Shown: positions 1 to 9,235 of the stretch, in pieces
How the letters are laid out: each line of letters starts with the position of its first letter
Position numbering within the stretch: position 1 is the first letter of the stretch
Origin: Microglena sp. YARC
Taxonomy: Eukaryota; Chlorophyta; Chlorophyceae; Chlamydomonadales; Chlamydomonadaceae
Reading direction: 5' to 3'
NCBI GenBank assembly: GCA_022414725.1
Contig: CM039462.1
Span: forward strand, 58,938,195 to 59,002,194
Length of the DNA stretch: 64,000 nucleotides
Notes under the pieces: generated by a model
What the model was told of the DNA's origin: nothing
Database searches by the model: none
Seen by the model: only the letters and a program-made list of their open reading frames with translations
Translations under genes and position numbers: made by a program

Positions 1-495
1 TTGAACGCTGCCAACGTATCCAGTGGAACATTTAATCAGGCTCGTATCCCTGCTCTCGACGCATCACAAATCACTACAGGTACATTTGATGCAGCACGCA
101 TCCCTTCATCATCATCATCATACGACTTCTCGAGTGCACACGATTATTTTATTAACACCACCTTCACAAATTGGATTTTAACTAATGCGATAAATAATAC
201 TATTGTGTCTCATGTTGCTAATTCAACAAATTTCACTATAAAGCAGGCTGGTTTGTACACATTTGCATTAAAAAAACTAATTACATGGGCACACCTTGAT
301 ACACATGAGTTCCGTCTCGGCATATCGAGTACCAATTATTCTTCCCAAATGAGAGCATCATCAATTGCATACGGGTTACAACCAAGTATTACGTTGTACA
401 TAAATGCGAATGATGTGATCACTACACAATTACGGTTCCCTGGGGGGGCAGGGTATGTGTACGGACCATCTGAGTTACAAATATTTAAGCACTAA
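1..495 (+). CDS. Fibre-like protein, C-terminal part (5' end outside window)
   Basis: The frame is open at base 1, so the N-terminus lies outside the window. The visible 164 residues start with two short repeats of the type SGTFNQARIP and TTGTFDAARIP (about residues 8-36). This pattern is frequent in fibre or adhesin proteins of giant algal viruses and phages. A Ser-rich hinge follows, then a roughly 125-residue beta-rich domain whose layout (alternating hydrophobic strands, terminal LQIF) resembles C1q/TNF-like jelly-roll heads. The role is probably virion surface attachment; this is inferred. A mariner-type element begins 24 bases after the stop. Family assignment is moderate because no catalytic motif exists to confirm it. 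Confidence 0.6.
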   Translation: MNAANVSSGTFNQARIPALDASQITTGTFDAARIPSSSSSYDFSSAHDYFINTTFTNWILTNAINNTIVSHVANSTNFTIKQAGLYTFALKKLITWAHLDTHEFRLGISSTNYSSQMRASSIAYGLQPSITLYINANDVITTQLRFPGGAGYVYGPSELQIFKH

Positions 496-634
496 CGATT
501 ACAAATTTGCAAGACCTACAGTCAACGGAATACTTAAATGAAACCGCTTCGTGTACGGCACACCTTGCGGTGTAACCTAATATTGTCGCGACCACCGGAG
601 GGGGACCGAGTGGTGTCTACAACAATACGAGCTT

Positions 635-1815
635 TTATTCATCAACAACAACAGAGCTGCTGTGGGCAAATGGAAGAGGTCGTCCTAGACCCATCAATTC
701 CATGCAGTGCAGCCTTGCGATTGTGAGAGCAGAAGAGCGATCCCGGTCCGAGTAAATGCATGTTTCTGGAGGTTCCCAGAGGTACCGCTCGATCGATTTT
801 TGAGAATCGACAAGGGAAGTGGCGAAGCCACCCCTCCTGTGCTTCTCTTGTGCGCCTTTACGTTTATTGTACAACCTTACCCCTAAGTGGTCGCAATCAG
901 CGACCTTTGGCATCGTTTTCGATTTCGTGTGACCAAAACGTTCACCACCCAACCTAAGCTTCACGTCTGCTGAACAAACGCTTGGGATCTTGTAAATACG
1001 TTCTTTTTCTTTACCCGTCTCCCACGACATAAGAGTCGTTTTGAACTCATCTGTCACAGAAACGTCCTCTTTGAAAATTCTTGTACACGATGCGAACATG
1101 GCCCCAGTGGGAACTGCAACTTCTCCCGGTCCAGTAGGCTTCAGTTTCGTGATGGCAGATCCGTAGGCCACGCAAACCTTCATATCAGGAAGTTCTTTCA
1201 TCATGCACCGCTTGATACCCGCCCAGAAAGAGTCTTTGACCTTTCGTTTTCCCTGTAACGCTGCAAGTTGTCACGGGATTCTCGGCGTCGCAAAGCCAAT
1301 CTCCACCACTCTTCAGAAAAGTTAGCGTAATTTGACAAGTACGCCGAGATCTTATCCGTCCTCGATGTACTCAAAGCTGCTCCATTTTCACGCAGAGACT
1401 CCCACATAGGAATAATGTCAGCAAAACGCAGTTCCTTCTGCCTTGTCTGCTTCTTGATACCCGACTTGTGGTAAAATGCACCACGTGTCAGCGTCCATGT
1501 CTTATTTTTATCGTCTGCCAAATACGTTACCGTAGCGATGTTGCTCCGTCCTGGGTCCACACCCAGGACGACGATACCCATATCGGGCAATATCGTTTTA
1601 AGTGAGCCGTCGTATTTTTCTGCGATCTTGATACCTTCTTCTTTACGAGGGTTCTTACAGGTCTTCTTCAGATCTGAGACAAGGACCTGTACTGTCTTGC
1701 TGTACTGCATGCTCAAGGAGACTCCGTCAGTACAGATGCTGCAGTCGAAAACCCACCCATTCTTGACAGGTGGTTTTCTGAAGAAGGAACCTGTGACTGT
1801 TTTTTGGGCATGATG
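635..1815 (-). pseudogene. Fanzor (TnpB-like) RNA-guided nuclease, 5'-truncated and frameshifted
   Basis: Two minus-strand frames join into one Fanzor-like protein. The upstream part has the KNGWVFDCSICTDGVSLS segment that precedes the RuvC core, then RuvC-I as VVLGVDPGRSN with the expected Asp. The downstream frame (from about 1240) has the RuvC-II-like stretch KVCVAYGSA followed by VTDEFKTT, and ends with the RuvC-III-type DRDRSSALTIARL and GLGRPLPF, the usual end of Fanzor proteins. The reading frame shifts near 1235-1245. The N-terminal region is missing because a deletion has joined the gene to the transposase. Fanzors are eukaryotic and giant-virus relatives of TnpB that use a guide RNA from the element end. 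The truncation makes activity unlikely. Confidence 0.72.
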
Positions 1816-2266
1816 CAATAAATGCAACGAAGTCCGTCTTCTTCACAGATCCTTTCTTCACAACGAACTCTTTCCTACCATCTGAAAAAACTGCCATCAA
1901 CAAACTGTGGTGTACCCACCCACCAGTAGTTTTAACGATAACAGGTTTTCCTACAGGGGAATACCCATAATGTGGCTTGAGACACTCACTAAACCCACAT
2001 TCGTCTGCTGATACTAAAATTTTCCCAGCATTGATTGTCTCCTTGTACCTACTACAAAATTCATTGAAAAGTGGAACTAAGTCCCCTTTACACTGTCCAC
2101 GGAGTTTGCTCCTTTTTCTTGTAAAACCAATGAGTTTTATGAAACGATACACTGTTTTAGTTGATAATCGTACATTGTGAGTACTTTTGAAAAAAGCAAT
2201 GACGCCTCTTGCGGTTGTGCATTGAGTTGACAATAAAAACGATTTTCTAACGGCGATGTCGTACAT
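1816..2266 (-). pseudogene. IS630/Tc1-type DDE transposase, 3'-truncated
   Basis: The protein starts at 2266, just inside the right terminal repeat, with MYDIAVRKSFLL. It carries a helix-turn-helix region (LSTKTVYRFIKLIGFTRKR) and the second catalytic block VSADECGFSECLKPHYGYSP, characteristic of IS630/Tc1 transposases of the DDE_3 type. The coding sequence continues through VKKTDFVAFIAS and then, near 1815, changes into Fanzor sequence. The last acidic residue and the C-terminus are lost. The element is thus not autonomous in its present form. Confidence 0.75.
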
Positions 2267-2313
2267 TTATTTCCATCTGATATATGTTTCATTTTACTGT
2301 TCCGCCGACTGTA

Positions 2314-2435
2314 GATCCATCAATTCCATGCAGTGCAGCCTTGCGATTGAGAGCAGAAGAGCGATCCCGGTCCGAGTAAATGCATGTTTCGATTATTTCC
2401 ATCTGATATGTTTCATTTTACTGTTCCGCCGACTG
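2314..2435 (-). mobile_element. Internally deleted second fragment of the Fanzor/mariner element
   Basis: Bases 2314-2390 repeat the segment at about 690-765 (the Fanzor 3' coding region). They are followed directly by a second copy of the inner terminal region and terminal repeat (TTCCGCCGACTG, ending at 2435, then TA). It lies immediately after the full element's TA duplication. It is a MITE-like deletion product or a tandem remnant. Confidence 0.65.
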
Positions 2436-2802
2436 TATGTGGTCCAATCCATTGTTTCGCTTGCGCATTTTTCGTACGAACGAACAGATCTGTGAAGTCG
2501 AAAACTAAGCGTGAGTATGAGAGGCCATCGCAGAATGACTCGAGCACTTCGTCTGGGACAGTATCAAATCGAGCCGGGGTATCCGGTTCCCTTGAAGGAA
2601 GCCACATTCGTGCGGCTCGTATGTGTATGCGTGGCATCATAAGCCCTTGATCTTTGTAAAAATTTAGGATGTCGTCGAGCTCGTCGAAGACCTCGTCGTA
2701 GTAATCGAATATGTCTTCGCCGTTCACGAGAATAGTAAACGGGTCGCGCACGTCCACCACGAGGTGCTCAAGGCGGTCCCTCAGAAGATTGAAGAGTACC
2801 AT
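2413..2802 (-). CDS. Unrecognised acidic protein, C-terminus replaced by transposon end
   Basis: This 129-residue ORF begins MVLFNLLRDRLEHLVVDVRD. It is acidic in its centre (EDIFDYYDEVFDELDDILNF) and leucine/phenylalanine rich. I do not recognise a family. Its last residues (HTVGGTVK) are encoded by the mariner-type terminal repeat, so the native C-terminus has been lost by insertion near 2436. It is divergent from the membrane-protein gene at 2847, with only 44 bases between the starts, which is viral-like packing. The frame is clean and composition is protein-like, but function is unknown. Confidence 0.5.
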   Translation of the reverse strand: MVLFNLLRDRLEHLVVDVRDPFTILVNGEDIFDYYDEVFDELDDILNFYKDQGLMMPRIHIRAARMWLPSREPDTPARFDTVPDEVLESFCDGLSYSRLVFDFTDLFVRTKNAQAKQWIGPHTVGGTVK

Positions 2803-2846
2803 TTATTGGTTTAAATTACTTACAAATTGTAAATAATATTACAAAA

Positions 2847-3578
2847 ATGTGTTGGAACGCGCAGATAAGTTTGTGTACGTTCATATTTGCGCTCGCCGCC
2901 TCGATCATATCGCTCGTCAGCGGGTACGGTCACTGGCGAGAGTTTGTTCTCTTCATGTCGTTCGCGAGCATGCAGTTGCTGGAGTTTTTCGTTTGGACAT
3001 ACATTGGCAACGCATCCGTCAATAGGATTCTCTCGGCGCTGGGGCTCGCTTTGATCATGTTGCAACCCATCGCAGCAGGACTCTACATTAATGGGGCACG
3101 CAACGCATTGATTTATTCGGCTTTGTATACGGTGTTCCTCATTTTCTTTTTTGCATCTCATGCGCCATTCGACTTCTCAACCGTAGTGAACTCCAACGGA
3201 CACCTTCAGTGGAACTGGCTGAATACGTCTGCCATCGTGACTATCCTGTGGACCGCGTTCGTATTGAGCGCGATCTGGATGTCTTGCAAGACTCCCGCTA
3301 GCAAACTTCTTACGTCTACCCTGATTGTTTCGCTGACACTCGTATCTTGGCTGAACTTCAAGCGTAGCGGGACATGGGGTACCATCTACTGCTCATTTGT
3401 GAATATTGCGTTTTTGTTCATCATGACCAAAGTGTTTTACAGGTTGTACACGGAAACTCCCCCTACAGTCAGCGGAACTGGGTGTTTCTTTGTAAAAGCT
3501 TCTCCTCATCCTCATCCCCTTCATAATCTACAAGTTCTACAACGTCATCATGTTGGTCAGCCTCATGTACCAACATGA
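2847..3578 (+). CDS. Multi-pass membrane protein of giant-virus type
   Basis: The protein begins MCWNAQISLCTF and has about seven hydrophobic segments (roughly residues 9-27, 34-54, 61-81, 86-104, 127-145, 152-170 and 178-200). The second contains the QLLEFFVW block. A seven-pass protein with an MCWN start and this block resembles a conserved membrane protein family I associate with giant viruses of protists; that association is from memory and not checked. The predicted location is the virion inner membrane or host membranes. The native sequence probably ends near residue 205: from base 3464 the frame runs into another copy of the terminal repeat CTACAGTCAGCGGAA, so the last 35-40 residues are transposon-derived. 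Confidence 0.65.
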   Translation: MCWNAQISLCTFIFALAASIISLVSGYGHWREFVLFMSFASMQLLEFFVWTYIGNASVNRILSALGLALIMLQPIAAGLYINGARNALIYSALYTVFLIFFFASHAPFDFSTVVNSNGHLQWNWLNTSAIVTILWTAFVLSAIWMSCKTPASKLLTSTLIVSLTLVSWLNFKRSGTWGTIYCSFVNIAFLFIMTKVFYRLYTETPPTVSGTGCFFVKASPHPHPLHNLQVLQRHHVGQPHVPT

Positions 3579-3674
3579 CCCCAATTGTACCCCGAAAACG
3601 TTTTGATATAATCTGGATCTTCAGACAGGCTCTCTCGAACATTCATCTCTCGTAATGTAGGACGCAAAATTGAT

Positions 3675-3795
3675 TACAAGCTGACAGGTTCTTTACAGAA
3701 CGCAGTGTCGAGCGAAGTGTAGAAGATAAACACATACAAGAGGATTTTGGGGGACTCGGGATATTATGTAACATAATTCCCTTGTCCGAGTGTAC
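3675..3795. repeat. Direct repeat, left copy (about 121 bp)
   Basis: This block, starting TACAAGCTGACAGGTTC and ending at the sequence CCGAGTGTAC, recurs at 5321-5442 with a few substitutions and small indels. The two copies sit upstream and downstream of the PRTase-like gene. They may be intergenic viral control regions or the scar of a segmental duplication. Confidence 0.75.
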
Positions 3796-3894
3796 AGTGA
3801 ATGATTGTGTATGTGAGTCCACAGCTAACCGCAGCTAAATCCCACTGCAAACTGGGACAATGTAAAATAATTACATTTTCATATTGTAACAAAC

Positions 3895-5297
3895 ATGCCG
3901 TTGATATCCATCCCCTGGGAGCGATTGTCATCCCGTATAAGTGACTCGGACTTGCGGGGCGACATGGTGCGCGGCGCATCCTTGTCCCTGATTCCCTACG
4001 CGTCGGTCATGCGCGAGTACCTTGGAGAGGCTGCGGGCGCCGCGGTCGAGGCCGCACAGGAATTACTGAGTCCTCGGCTCGTCGGCTTCGATGAGTTCGA
4101 GGCGCGTTGGATTAAAATGGTGGACGACATTTCCGAAAAAATCCTCTGCGAGACAGACGTCGAGTTCTCTTTCCTAATGATGGTCTCTAAGGCCAAGTCG
4201 GACACGTGGATGTTCTACAGGACCATGAAGATGATGCGGACGCGCGTCCCCCCTGACCGTTGGTCCGATGTCAGAAAACGAATTCACGTTGTGTACTTTC
4301 AGGACTTCGTCAATAAGAATAGAGACATCGTGTACATCCCCACACTGCCGGTAGTGATCGTGATTCTTGACGACGTCGTTTACTCTGGTATGCAGATGCG
4401 GTCAAAGATCTCAATGGGTTGTGAATTCCTCATCACGACAGATTGGTTAATACAAGAGATTCTGATAACGGTATGCAAGTACTTCGGAAGATAATCAGGA
4501 ATGAGCGACGGAAATTCGCGTCTAAAAAATCAACGAAGACCCCGAAAATCAAATTGAATGTGCAAGAAGTTTTTTCGGATACCAAAACTGATGTCGCGAG
4601 GCGTTTGTACGAGGCCGACGTTGCTGTATGCATAAGCATCAATCGTCCGGATGGAAAGATCACGTATGCGTTATCTCTTTTCGAGGTGATGGAACTTTTG
4701 AATTACAGAATTATGAACAAATACACGAACAATGATGATGATTTATTTCCTGATTTATTCCAGGTACATAAACTGAAGAGCAAGGGCGCCACCGTTCATC
4801 GCACTGGAGTCACGACAGTCGTGTTCTCGCACAAGGTGGCGGACACTGTGTCCATCCCGACGAAAGCGATCATGATGGGACCCACACTGAGGCATTTCAT
4901 TTCACAATCGTGTGTCAAAAACGCGATATGCGATGGCTTGATACCCAAGGACGCGATAGTACAGACATGCAGGATGCGGGAATTGGTGCGGTGCGCACCT
5001 GAGAAGTTTGATCACAATATTATAATATTCAAGGACACACAGAAAGTCGTTCGGCATCCGAGTCAATTGACATTGATCCCCGATAAGGTGCACCGAAGAT
5101 TTGAGACGATGCCGTTTTTCATCCCCATGTTGAAACCTTCATCCTCATGGGGCATACGCTTCGGAAAGCTGATTCACGATATCGATACGGACTGGTCCGT
5201 GGACGTCGAAGAAGAAGCGATGCACAACCGGTGCACACAACCAACGTACAAGAAGATAATCAACAAAAAAAGTAATGGATCACTGGGATTCACATGA
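3895..5297 (+). pseudogene. PRTase-like giant-virus protein split by a frameshift
   Basis: The first frame (3895-4494) contains the phosphoribosyltransferase-type signature VVIVILDDVVYSGMQM at residues 153-168: hydrophobic strand, two acidic residues, then a Ser-Gly loop. The second frame (open from 4443 to 5297) continues with VVFSHKVADTVSIP and PFFIPMLKP, blocks that fit the C-terminal half of uncharacterised giant-virus proteins carrying such a signature. The two frames overlap at 4443-4494, so a single indel there separates what was probably one protein of about 460 residues. The start at 3895 follows a short AT-rich stretch. The substrate is unknown, and the motif alone does not prove catalysis. 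Confidence 0.55.
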
Positions 5298-5320
5298 TCC
5301 ATTACTTTTTACAAGCTTTT

Positions 5321-5442
5321 TACAAGCTGACATGTTCTTTACAGAACGCAGTGTCGAGAGAAGTGTAGAAGATAAACACATACAAGATGACTTTGGGAGG
5401 ACTTTGGATATTATGTAACATAATTCCCTTGTCCGAGTGTAC
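5321..5442. repeat. Direct repeat, right copy
   Basis: This is the second copy of the block at 3675-3795, in the same orientation, just after the PRTase-like gene and upstream of the next viral gene. Confidence 0.75.
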
Positions 5443-5518
5443 CAGTGGTCAGTGTTCGCGACACCATTGGTGACAAGACTTTTCATTTTTATTTTATGTT
5501 CAGTGTATTGAAAAAGGA

Positions 5519-5779
5519 ATGGCTCAACCCCAAACAGGCGGACGTGAGTTGGGTCGCGGCGTTACCGCGCGGACTATCGAAATATCAAATCCATCCGAAG
5601 CTACCGATACCGATACCTTTAAGAACATCCTCGTGTCTGCGCTGGCAGATGTAAAGAAAACCAAGAGCCGGCGGGCGTGGATTCTGTATGTGTTGGATAA
5701 GAACAAGAATGGAATAACCCGTGTGAAATTGACAACCTCCGGGGAAAAGGAACAATTTTGCTCAAATGTGTTAATTTAA
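5519..5779 (+). CDS. Small hypothetical protein
   Basis: This 86-residue ORF begins MAQPQTGGRELGRG at 5519 and contains a basic patch (VKKTKSRRAW) followed by a predicted beta strand (ILYVLDKNKNGITRVKL). No family is recognised. It ends 22 bases before the kinase start and has the same orientation, so it could be a separate viral gene or the displaced N-lobe of the kinase. The intervening bases contain stop codons in all frames. Confidence 0.45.
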   Translation: MAQPQTGGRELGRGVTARTIEISNPSEATDTDTFKNILVSALADVKKTKSRRAWILYVLDKNKNGITRVKLTTSGEKEQFCSNVLI

Positions 5780-5801
5780 CACATGTGTTTAAAACACAAA
5801 A

Positions 5802-6761
5802 GTGTCCGACAAGTTTGTGTGCAAGGACCTAAACAGCGCCACTGCGTTCAATGAGGAGATCCGTACAACTGAGCTGCTTTTCCGTAACGTGAGCGCGTCC
5901 GGTCTCGCGAAGTCGACAACCTGTTCTTCGATTCCATTTAAGCGCTTCAATGTGGTCGGTATTGATCTCGGCGGAAAAGCTATTCTGTCTCGTGACAGCG
6001 GCTTTTACGTGTTCTCTCTTAGGTGCTCGATGAGCGCCGCATCCAAGGTAATCTCCTCCGATGCAGACATGGACAAGTTCGTCCGTGAGACCCTCGAGAA
6101 CTTCGACGTGATCCACCGTGCCGGGATCATCCACGGCGACGTCAAGCTTGACAACATGATTTACTGTGCCAATGACAACCACTACCGTCTGATCGACTGG
6201 GGCAAGACTGCCGACCATGCTGACATGGTTGCCAGATATGTGGACAATACGCGGTTCGGGTTCGTGAACAACACCTCCTCTCCAATGGCTTGGTTCTGCA
6301 GTGGACTGAATTACGCCGCTTCGCTCGTGTTCATGACCATGATCGTCACTCGACACATGGAGCGAGTGGCGATGTGTCCTCCGATGCGTGCATTGGTAGC
6401 GCACGCGTACACGTCCTTCAACCTGGCTGTGCGATCGATTCTCGGCGGTAATCCACTGTTCAAGCTTGACAAGGTCACCGACAAGAAGCTGCGTCTCGAC
6501 CTTCTTGATCGTTACGCGCAATCCTTTGACCTTTACGACATCGGTCTGATCTTGACGGCGTTCGTGTGCATTTACGACGATGCTCTGTCGGTTCGCATGC
6601 GCGAGCGCGCGCTGGCATTGGCGTTCCGTCTGGTGGACTACGGCGACCCATTGGCGCACCTGTCAACCGCGCGTGATGCGCTGCGATGGTGGGTGCAGGA
6701 AAGCAAGCGTAGTACCAATACTACATCGGGGCGTAGCCGCAGCAAACGTGGACTGTATTAA
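5802..6761 (+). CDS. Viral protein kinase-like protein
   Basis: The frame starts at a GTG (5802); no upstream ATG is in frame without a stop. The 319 residues contain the catalytic loop as HGDVKLDNMIY (111-121), with Gly in place of Arg in HRD but the catalytic Asp, Lys and Asn retained. A DWG in the place of DFG follows at 132-134. The N-lobe is short, and neither a glycine-rich loop nor a clear ATP-anchoring Lys is visible in the first 90 residues. Such divergent kinase-like proteins are common in nucleocytoviruses. The C-terminus is basic (SGRSRSKRG). The stop overlaps by four bases with the stop of the convergent S74-type fibre gene, an arrangement typical of compact viral genomes. Confidence 0.75.
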   Translation: MSDKFVCKDLNSATAFNEEIRTTELLFRNVSASGLAKSTTCSSIPFKRFNVVGIDLGGKAILSRDSGFYVFSLRCSMSAASKVISSDADMDKFVRETLENFDVIHRAGIIHGDVKLDNMIYCANDNHYRLIDWGKTADHADMVARYVDNTRFGFVNNTSSPMAWFCSGLNYAASLVFMTMIVTRHMERVAMCPPMRALVAHAYTSFNLAVRSILGGNPLFKLDKVTDKKLRLDLLDRYAQSFDLYDIGLILTAFVCIYDDALSVRMRERALALAFRLVDYGDPLAHLSTARDALRWWVQESKRSTNTTSGRSRSKRGLY

Positions 6762-7385
6762 GATAAAGATGCGGGGTATCCAATTTTATTGAAGTGTACA
6801 TTATTACCATCCTGCTGCCGTGATTCGTGACACAAGATTGCTATATTACTATGCGCAATCTGGAGATCGGCATCTTTTTCTTGAATGGATTTTATCAGGT
6901 AAGGGATGAGACCAACGTAGTTCAAGAACGCAATGTTGGAACCCCAATCCTTGTAATCCGGATCGATGGATGGATCGGAAGAGGATGTGATGGCAGTATA
7001 GTGTACAGAGCGTTGCTGTCGGCGCCCTCGGGGATCGTCACCAGATACCTCAGCTCAGGAGCATCGTAAAAGATCTCCTGAGCTATCAGACCCGACTCTC
7101 TCTTAAAATATGCGTTGTTGTTGGTTGTGTAGTCCATGGCGGACCACTTGTTGTATGTCTGCGGCCTGAGCTTTTTGAGAGTGGAGGTGGCTTCCTCGAT
7201 GAAAACTTCATCGGATTTGATGCGGTCATCGGAAGAAGGGGTGAAGGAGGCGGCTGTCGCCGCGCCTACTACTGCCAGAGTCCCGTTACCTTTGATCCTA
7301 GCGAGCTCAGAGGATGTGGTTGATGACGTTCCGGCGTAAATTACATGAGCGGATCCTATTTGATCGACTTGATATCTAAGAGTAC
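6758..7385 (-). pseudogene. Fibre protein with S74-type intramolecular chaperone domain, broken
   Basis: Read on the minus strand, the frame enters from the transposase junction near 7385 and gives SSDDRIKSDEVFIEEATSTL, then KLRPQTYNKW and FKRESGLIAQEIFYDAPELR. After a frameshift near 6995 it continues with DPDYKDWGSNIAFLNYVGLI and YLIKSIQEK. This is the standard order of the S74 intramolecular chaperone/autoprotease domain: SDDR with the Ser-Asp cleavage dyad, IAQE, and a C-terminal helix. That domain folds trimeric tail-spike and fibre proteins and cleaves itself off. The fibre part upstream is missing because a Tc1-type element lies there. Confidence 0.72.
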
Positions 7386-7978
7386 TGAGATGAAATAGCG
7401 AGTAATAAAGTGAACTTCACATGACGGAGGTTACTCATTGTCTTCGTAGTTAATCTAGAACCGATCTTGCTGTATCCATATTTGCTGTGTTCGCCAGAGT
7501 AAAATCCTGCTTCGTCGATACAAACAACGTTAGAGCTTTCTCTGTACTTGTCACAAAACATTTCTACATTTTCTTTTGAATGTCCGTAGAGAACTGTGGG
7601 AAACGCCTTCTTCCTAGAAAATCCACATTGTTTTATGTGTCTCGATGCCGTACTGATCGATAATCTCACATTACAACTCTTGCAAATTATAACGACCAAA
7701 TCCTTGCATGTTATGAAGGGGTTCTCTGCAATATTATTGGATATCGTGGAACGTAAAAGCATGGACAATTCTTTCCTTTTTCGTTTTAAACGCTTACTTT
7801 TACCCACCTGATCAGCATTGACCCATCTATGTAGTGAGCTCTTGGACACGTTGTATATATTACAAACCTTCCTGAGACTCCTCAAAAAATATTTGTAGTG
7901 AACCACGGACCTGAACCTGGTTTCAGGGGATATCATTCAAATTATACTGAGTGTCCCAAAATTATTTGAGAACAACTG
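7376..7978 (-). mobile_element. Second Tc1/IS630-type element, 3'-truncated, with transposase remnant
   Basis: The terminal repeat (read on the minus strand: CAGTTGTTCTCAAATAA followed by TTTGGGACAC) lies at 7951-7978, with TA outside it. The transposase starts at 7936 (MISPETRFRSVVHYKYFL). It has a helix-turn-helix (SKSSLHRWV), a basic patch, a second HTH (LSISTASRHIKQCGFSRKKA) and the catalytic block VVCIDEAGFYSGEHSKYGYS. It ends after HVKFTLLLAIS at the junction with the fibre gene, so the last acidic residue is lost. It is a different family from the element at 519-2311. Confidence 0.75.
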
Positions 7979-8040
7979 TATGTAAAAATGTTACAAAAAA
8001 ATAGCGTCAAGGTACTGCCTTTTTTTTTAAATGTACAAGT

Positions 8041-8260
8041 AATGGGCGTTCCTGCTTCCGAACGGATTTTTTATTTTACTGAAATCTTACGATAAATATT
8101 GTAAGATCGTTTTCGCAAATTAATTGGTTTTGCTTTTTTGGTGTATTTTACGAAAATATCTTACAATTTATTTTGTAAGATCGTTTTCGCAAATTGATTG
8201 ATTTTGCTTTTTTTGGTGTATTTTACGAAAAATATCTTACAATTTATTATGTAAGATTGT
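8041..8260. repeat. Left terminal and subterminal palindromes of copy 1
   Basis: Behind the terminal repeat are three 20-bp near-palindromes of the form CTTACAAT-N-ATTGTAAG at 8086-8105, 8160-8179 and 8236-8255, separated by similar spacers (GATCGTTTTCGCAAATTRAT). The same palindromes occur in the ends of copy 2. They are candidate transposase-binding sites. Confidence 0.7.
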
Positions 8261-8561
8261 TTTGTTGCATTCCGGAGAAAGAGACTATTCCCTTCAATTT
8301 CAATTGTAACATTGATTTGCTCGTTTGGAGAGAGAGAAAGTTCCTTCGAAGTATTCCAATACAAAATCAATTGTAGAGGACAGTCAAGAGGAAGGTGAAA
8401 GCTGTTTACAAAGTCTTGAACGCATTGCTCATAATTATTTATCTCACAACTCACAACTCAACAGTTCGAAAGTACAACTTAGTACTTATGACAGGCTATC
8501 ACGTTGTAGAAAGAGGGCCAATGCTAACTTGTTGGGTAACAACAGCGCCTGTACAATCGCT

Positions 8562-8700
8562 GCACTAGAATCTCCTCCTCCATGCCCCCATCCCCATCTT
8601 CCTCCTCCTCCATCTCCTCCTCCTTAGCAATGTCTACATTGTCTCCATCCGATTGCACAGCCTCTGCCTTGGTGTCCTTCTCAATGGATTGGCAGGTTGA
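8562..8700 (-). pseudogene. Stray 3' end of the DUF7869 gene
   Basis: The CTC/TCC-rich stretch at 8562-8700 matches, in inverse orientation, the Glu-rich 3' end of the DUF7869 gene as found at 16430-16540 and 47190-47310. The copy is displaced into the left half of the element and shows that copy 1 has been rearranged. The Glu-rich low complexity creates several spurious ORFs here. Confidence 0.55.
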
Positions 8701-8984
8701 CCCCTTTGCATGACTCCTTGCTGTGCATTGATTGCCATGCCCAGCACCTTCTCTGGCAGCTTGACCCCTTTGCATGACCTGGCAGCTTGACCCCTTTGCA
8801 TGACCCCTTGATGTGCATTGATTGACCCCCTTGCCGGGCCCCCCTTTGCTGCGCATGCATGAAAGACTGTTTTGATAAGTCGGTAAGGCTTTGCTTCATG
8901 CCTTGCGCTTTCACCTCTTTTCATGCCTTGCGCTTTCACCTCCTTTCATGCCTTGCGCAAATTGCCTTTCGCATCATGCATTGC

Positions 8985-9235
8985 TTTGCTGCGCATCCGC
9001 ATTAGCACCGGGTGGCCCTGCATGGTCCCGAGTTGCACCTAATTCTCGCACCTTTTGCGCAATGCATTTCACTGCTATGGGAATTCACTTCAGCTCTGTT
9101 CTCATGATCTGCTGCTTTGCCTTTCGCTTTCTGCATCGCCTTGCTGCGCATCTGCATTAGCACCGGGTGGTTGTGAATAACCCCCGAGTTGCTTCTAATT
9201 CTCGCACCCTTTGCGCAATGCATTTCACTGTCACT
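8985..9235. repeat. Duplicated 86-bp block in element copy 1
   Basis: Two copies of a block starting TTGCTGCGCATC and containing GCATTAGCACCGGGTGG and TTTGCGCAATGCATTTCAC lie at about 8985-9075 and 9145-9235. The rest of 8700-9980 has short direct repeats (TTGACCCCTTTGCATGA three times; CATGCCTTGCGCTTTCACC twice) and no convincing gene. Confidence 0.6.

Larger units (their letters stand above)
519..2311 (-). mobile_element. Tc1/mariner (IS630-like) element carrying a Fanzor gene
   Basis: The left terminus reads CAGTCAACGGAA at 519 and the right terminus reads TTCCGCCGACTG ending at 2311. They are imperfect inverted repeats of about 26 bp and share the inner block AAATGAAAC. Both ends are flanked by TA (517-518 and 2312-2313), the duplication typical of Tc1/mariner/IS630 elements. 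Inside, on the minus strand, lie the first part of a DDE transposase and then the C-terminal two thirds of a Fanzor nuclease, fused without a gap. The element is therefore an internally deleted derivative. Confidence 0.8.

Noticed and set aside
5829..6659. 276-codon minus-strand ORF opposite the kinase gene
   Set aside because: It is the shadow of the kinase. It has no recognisable motif, and the kinase frame has catalytic-loop motifs.
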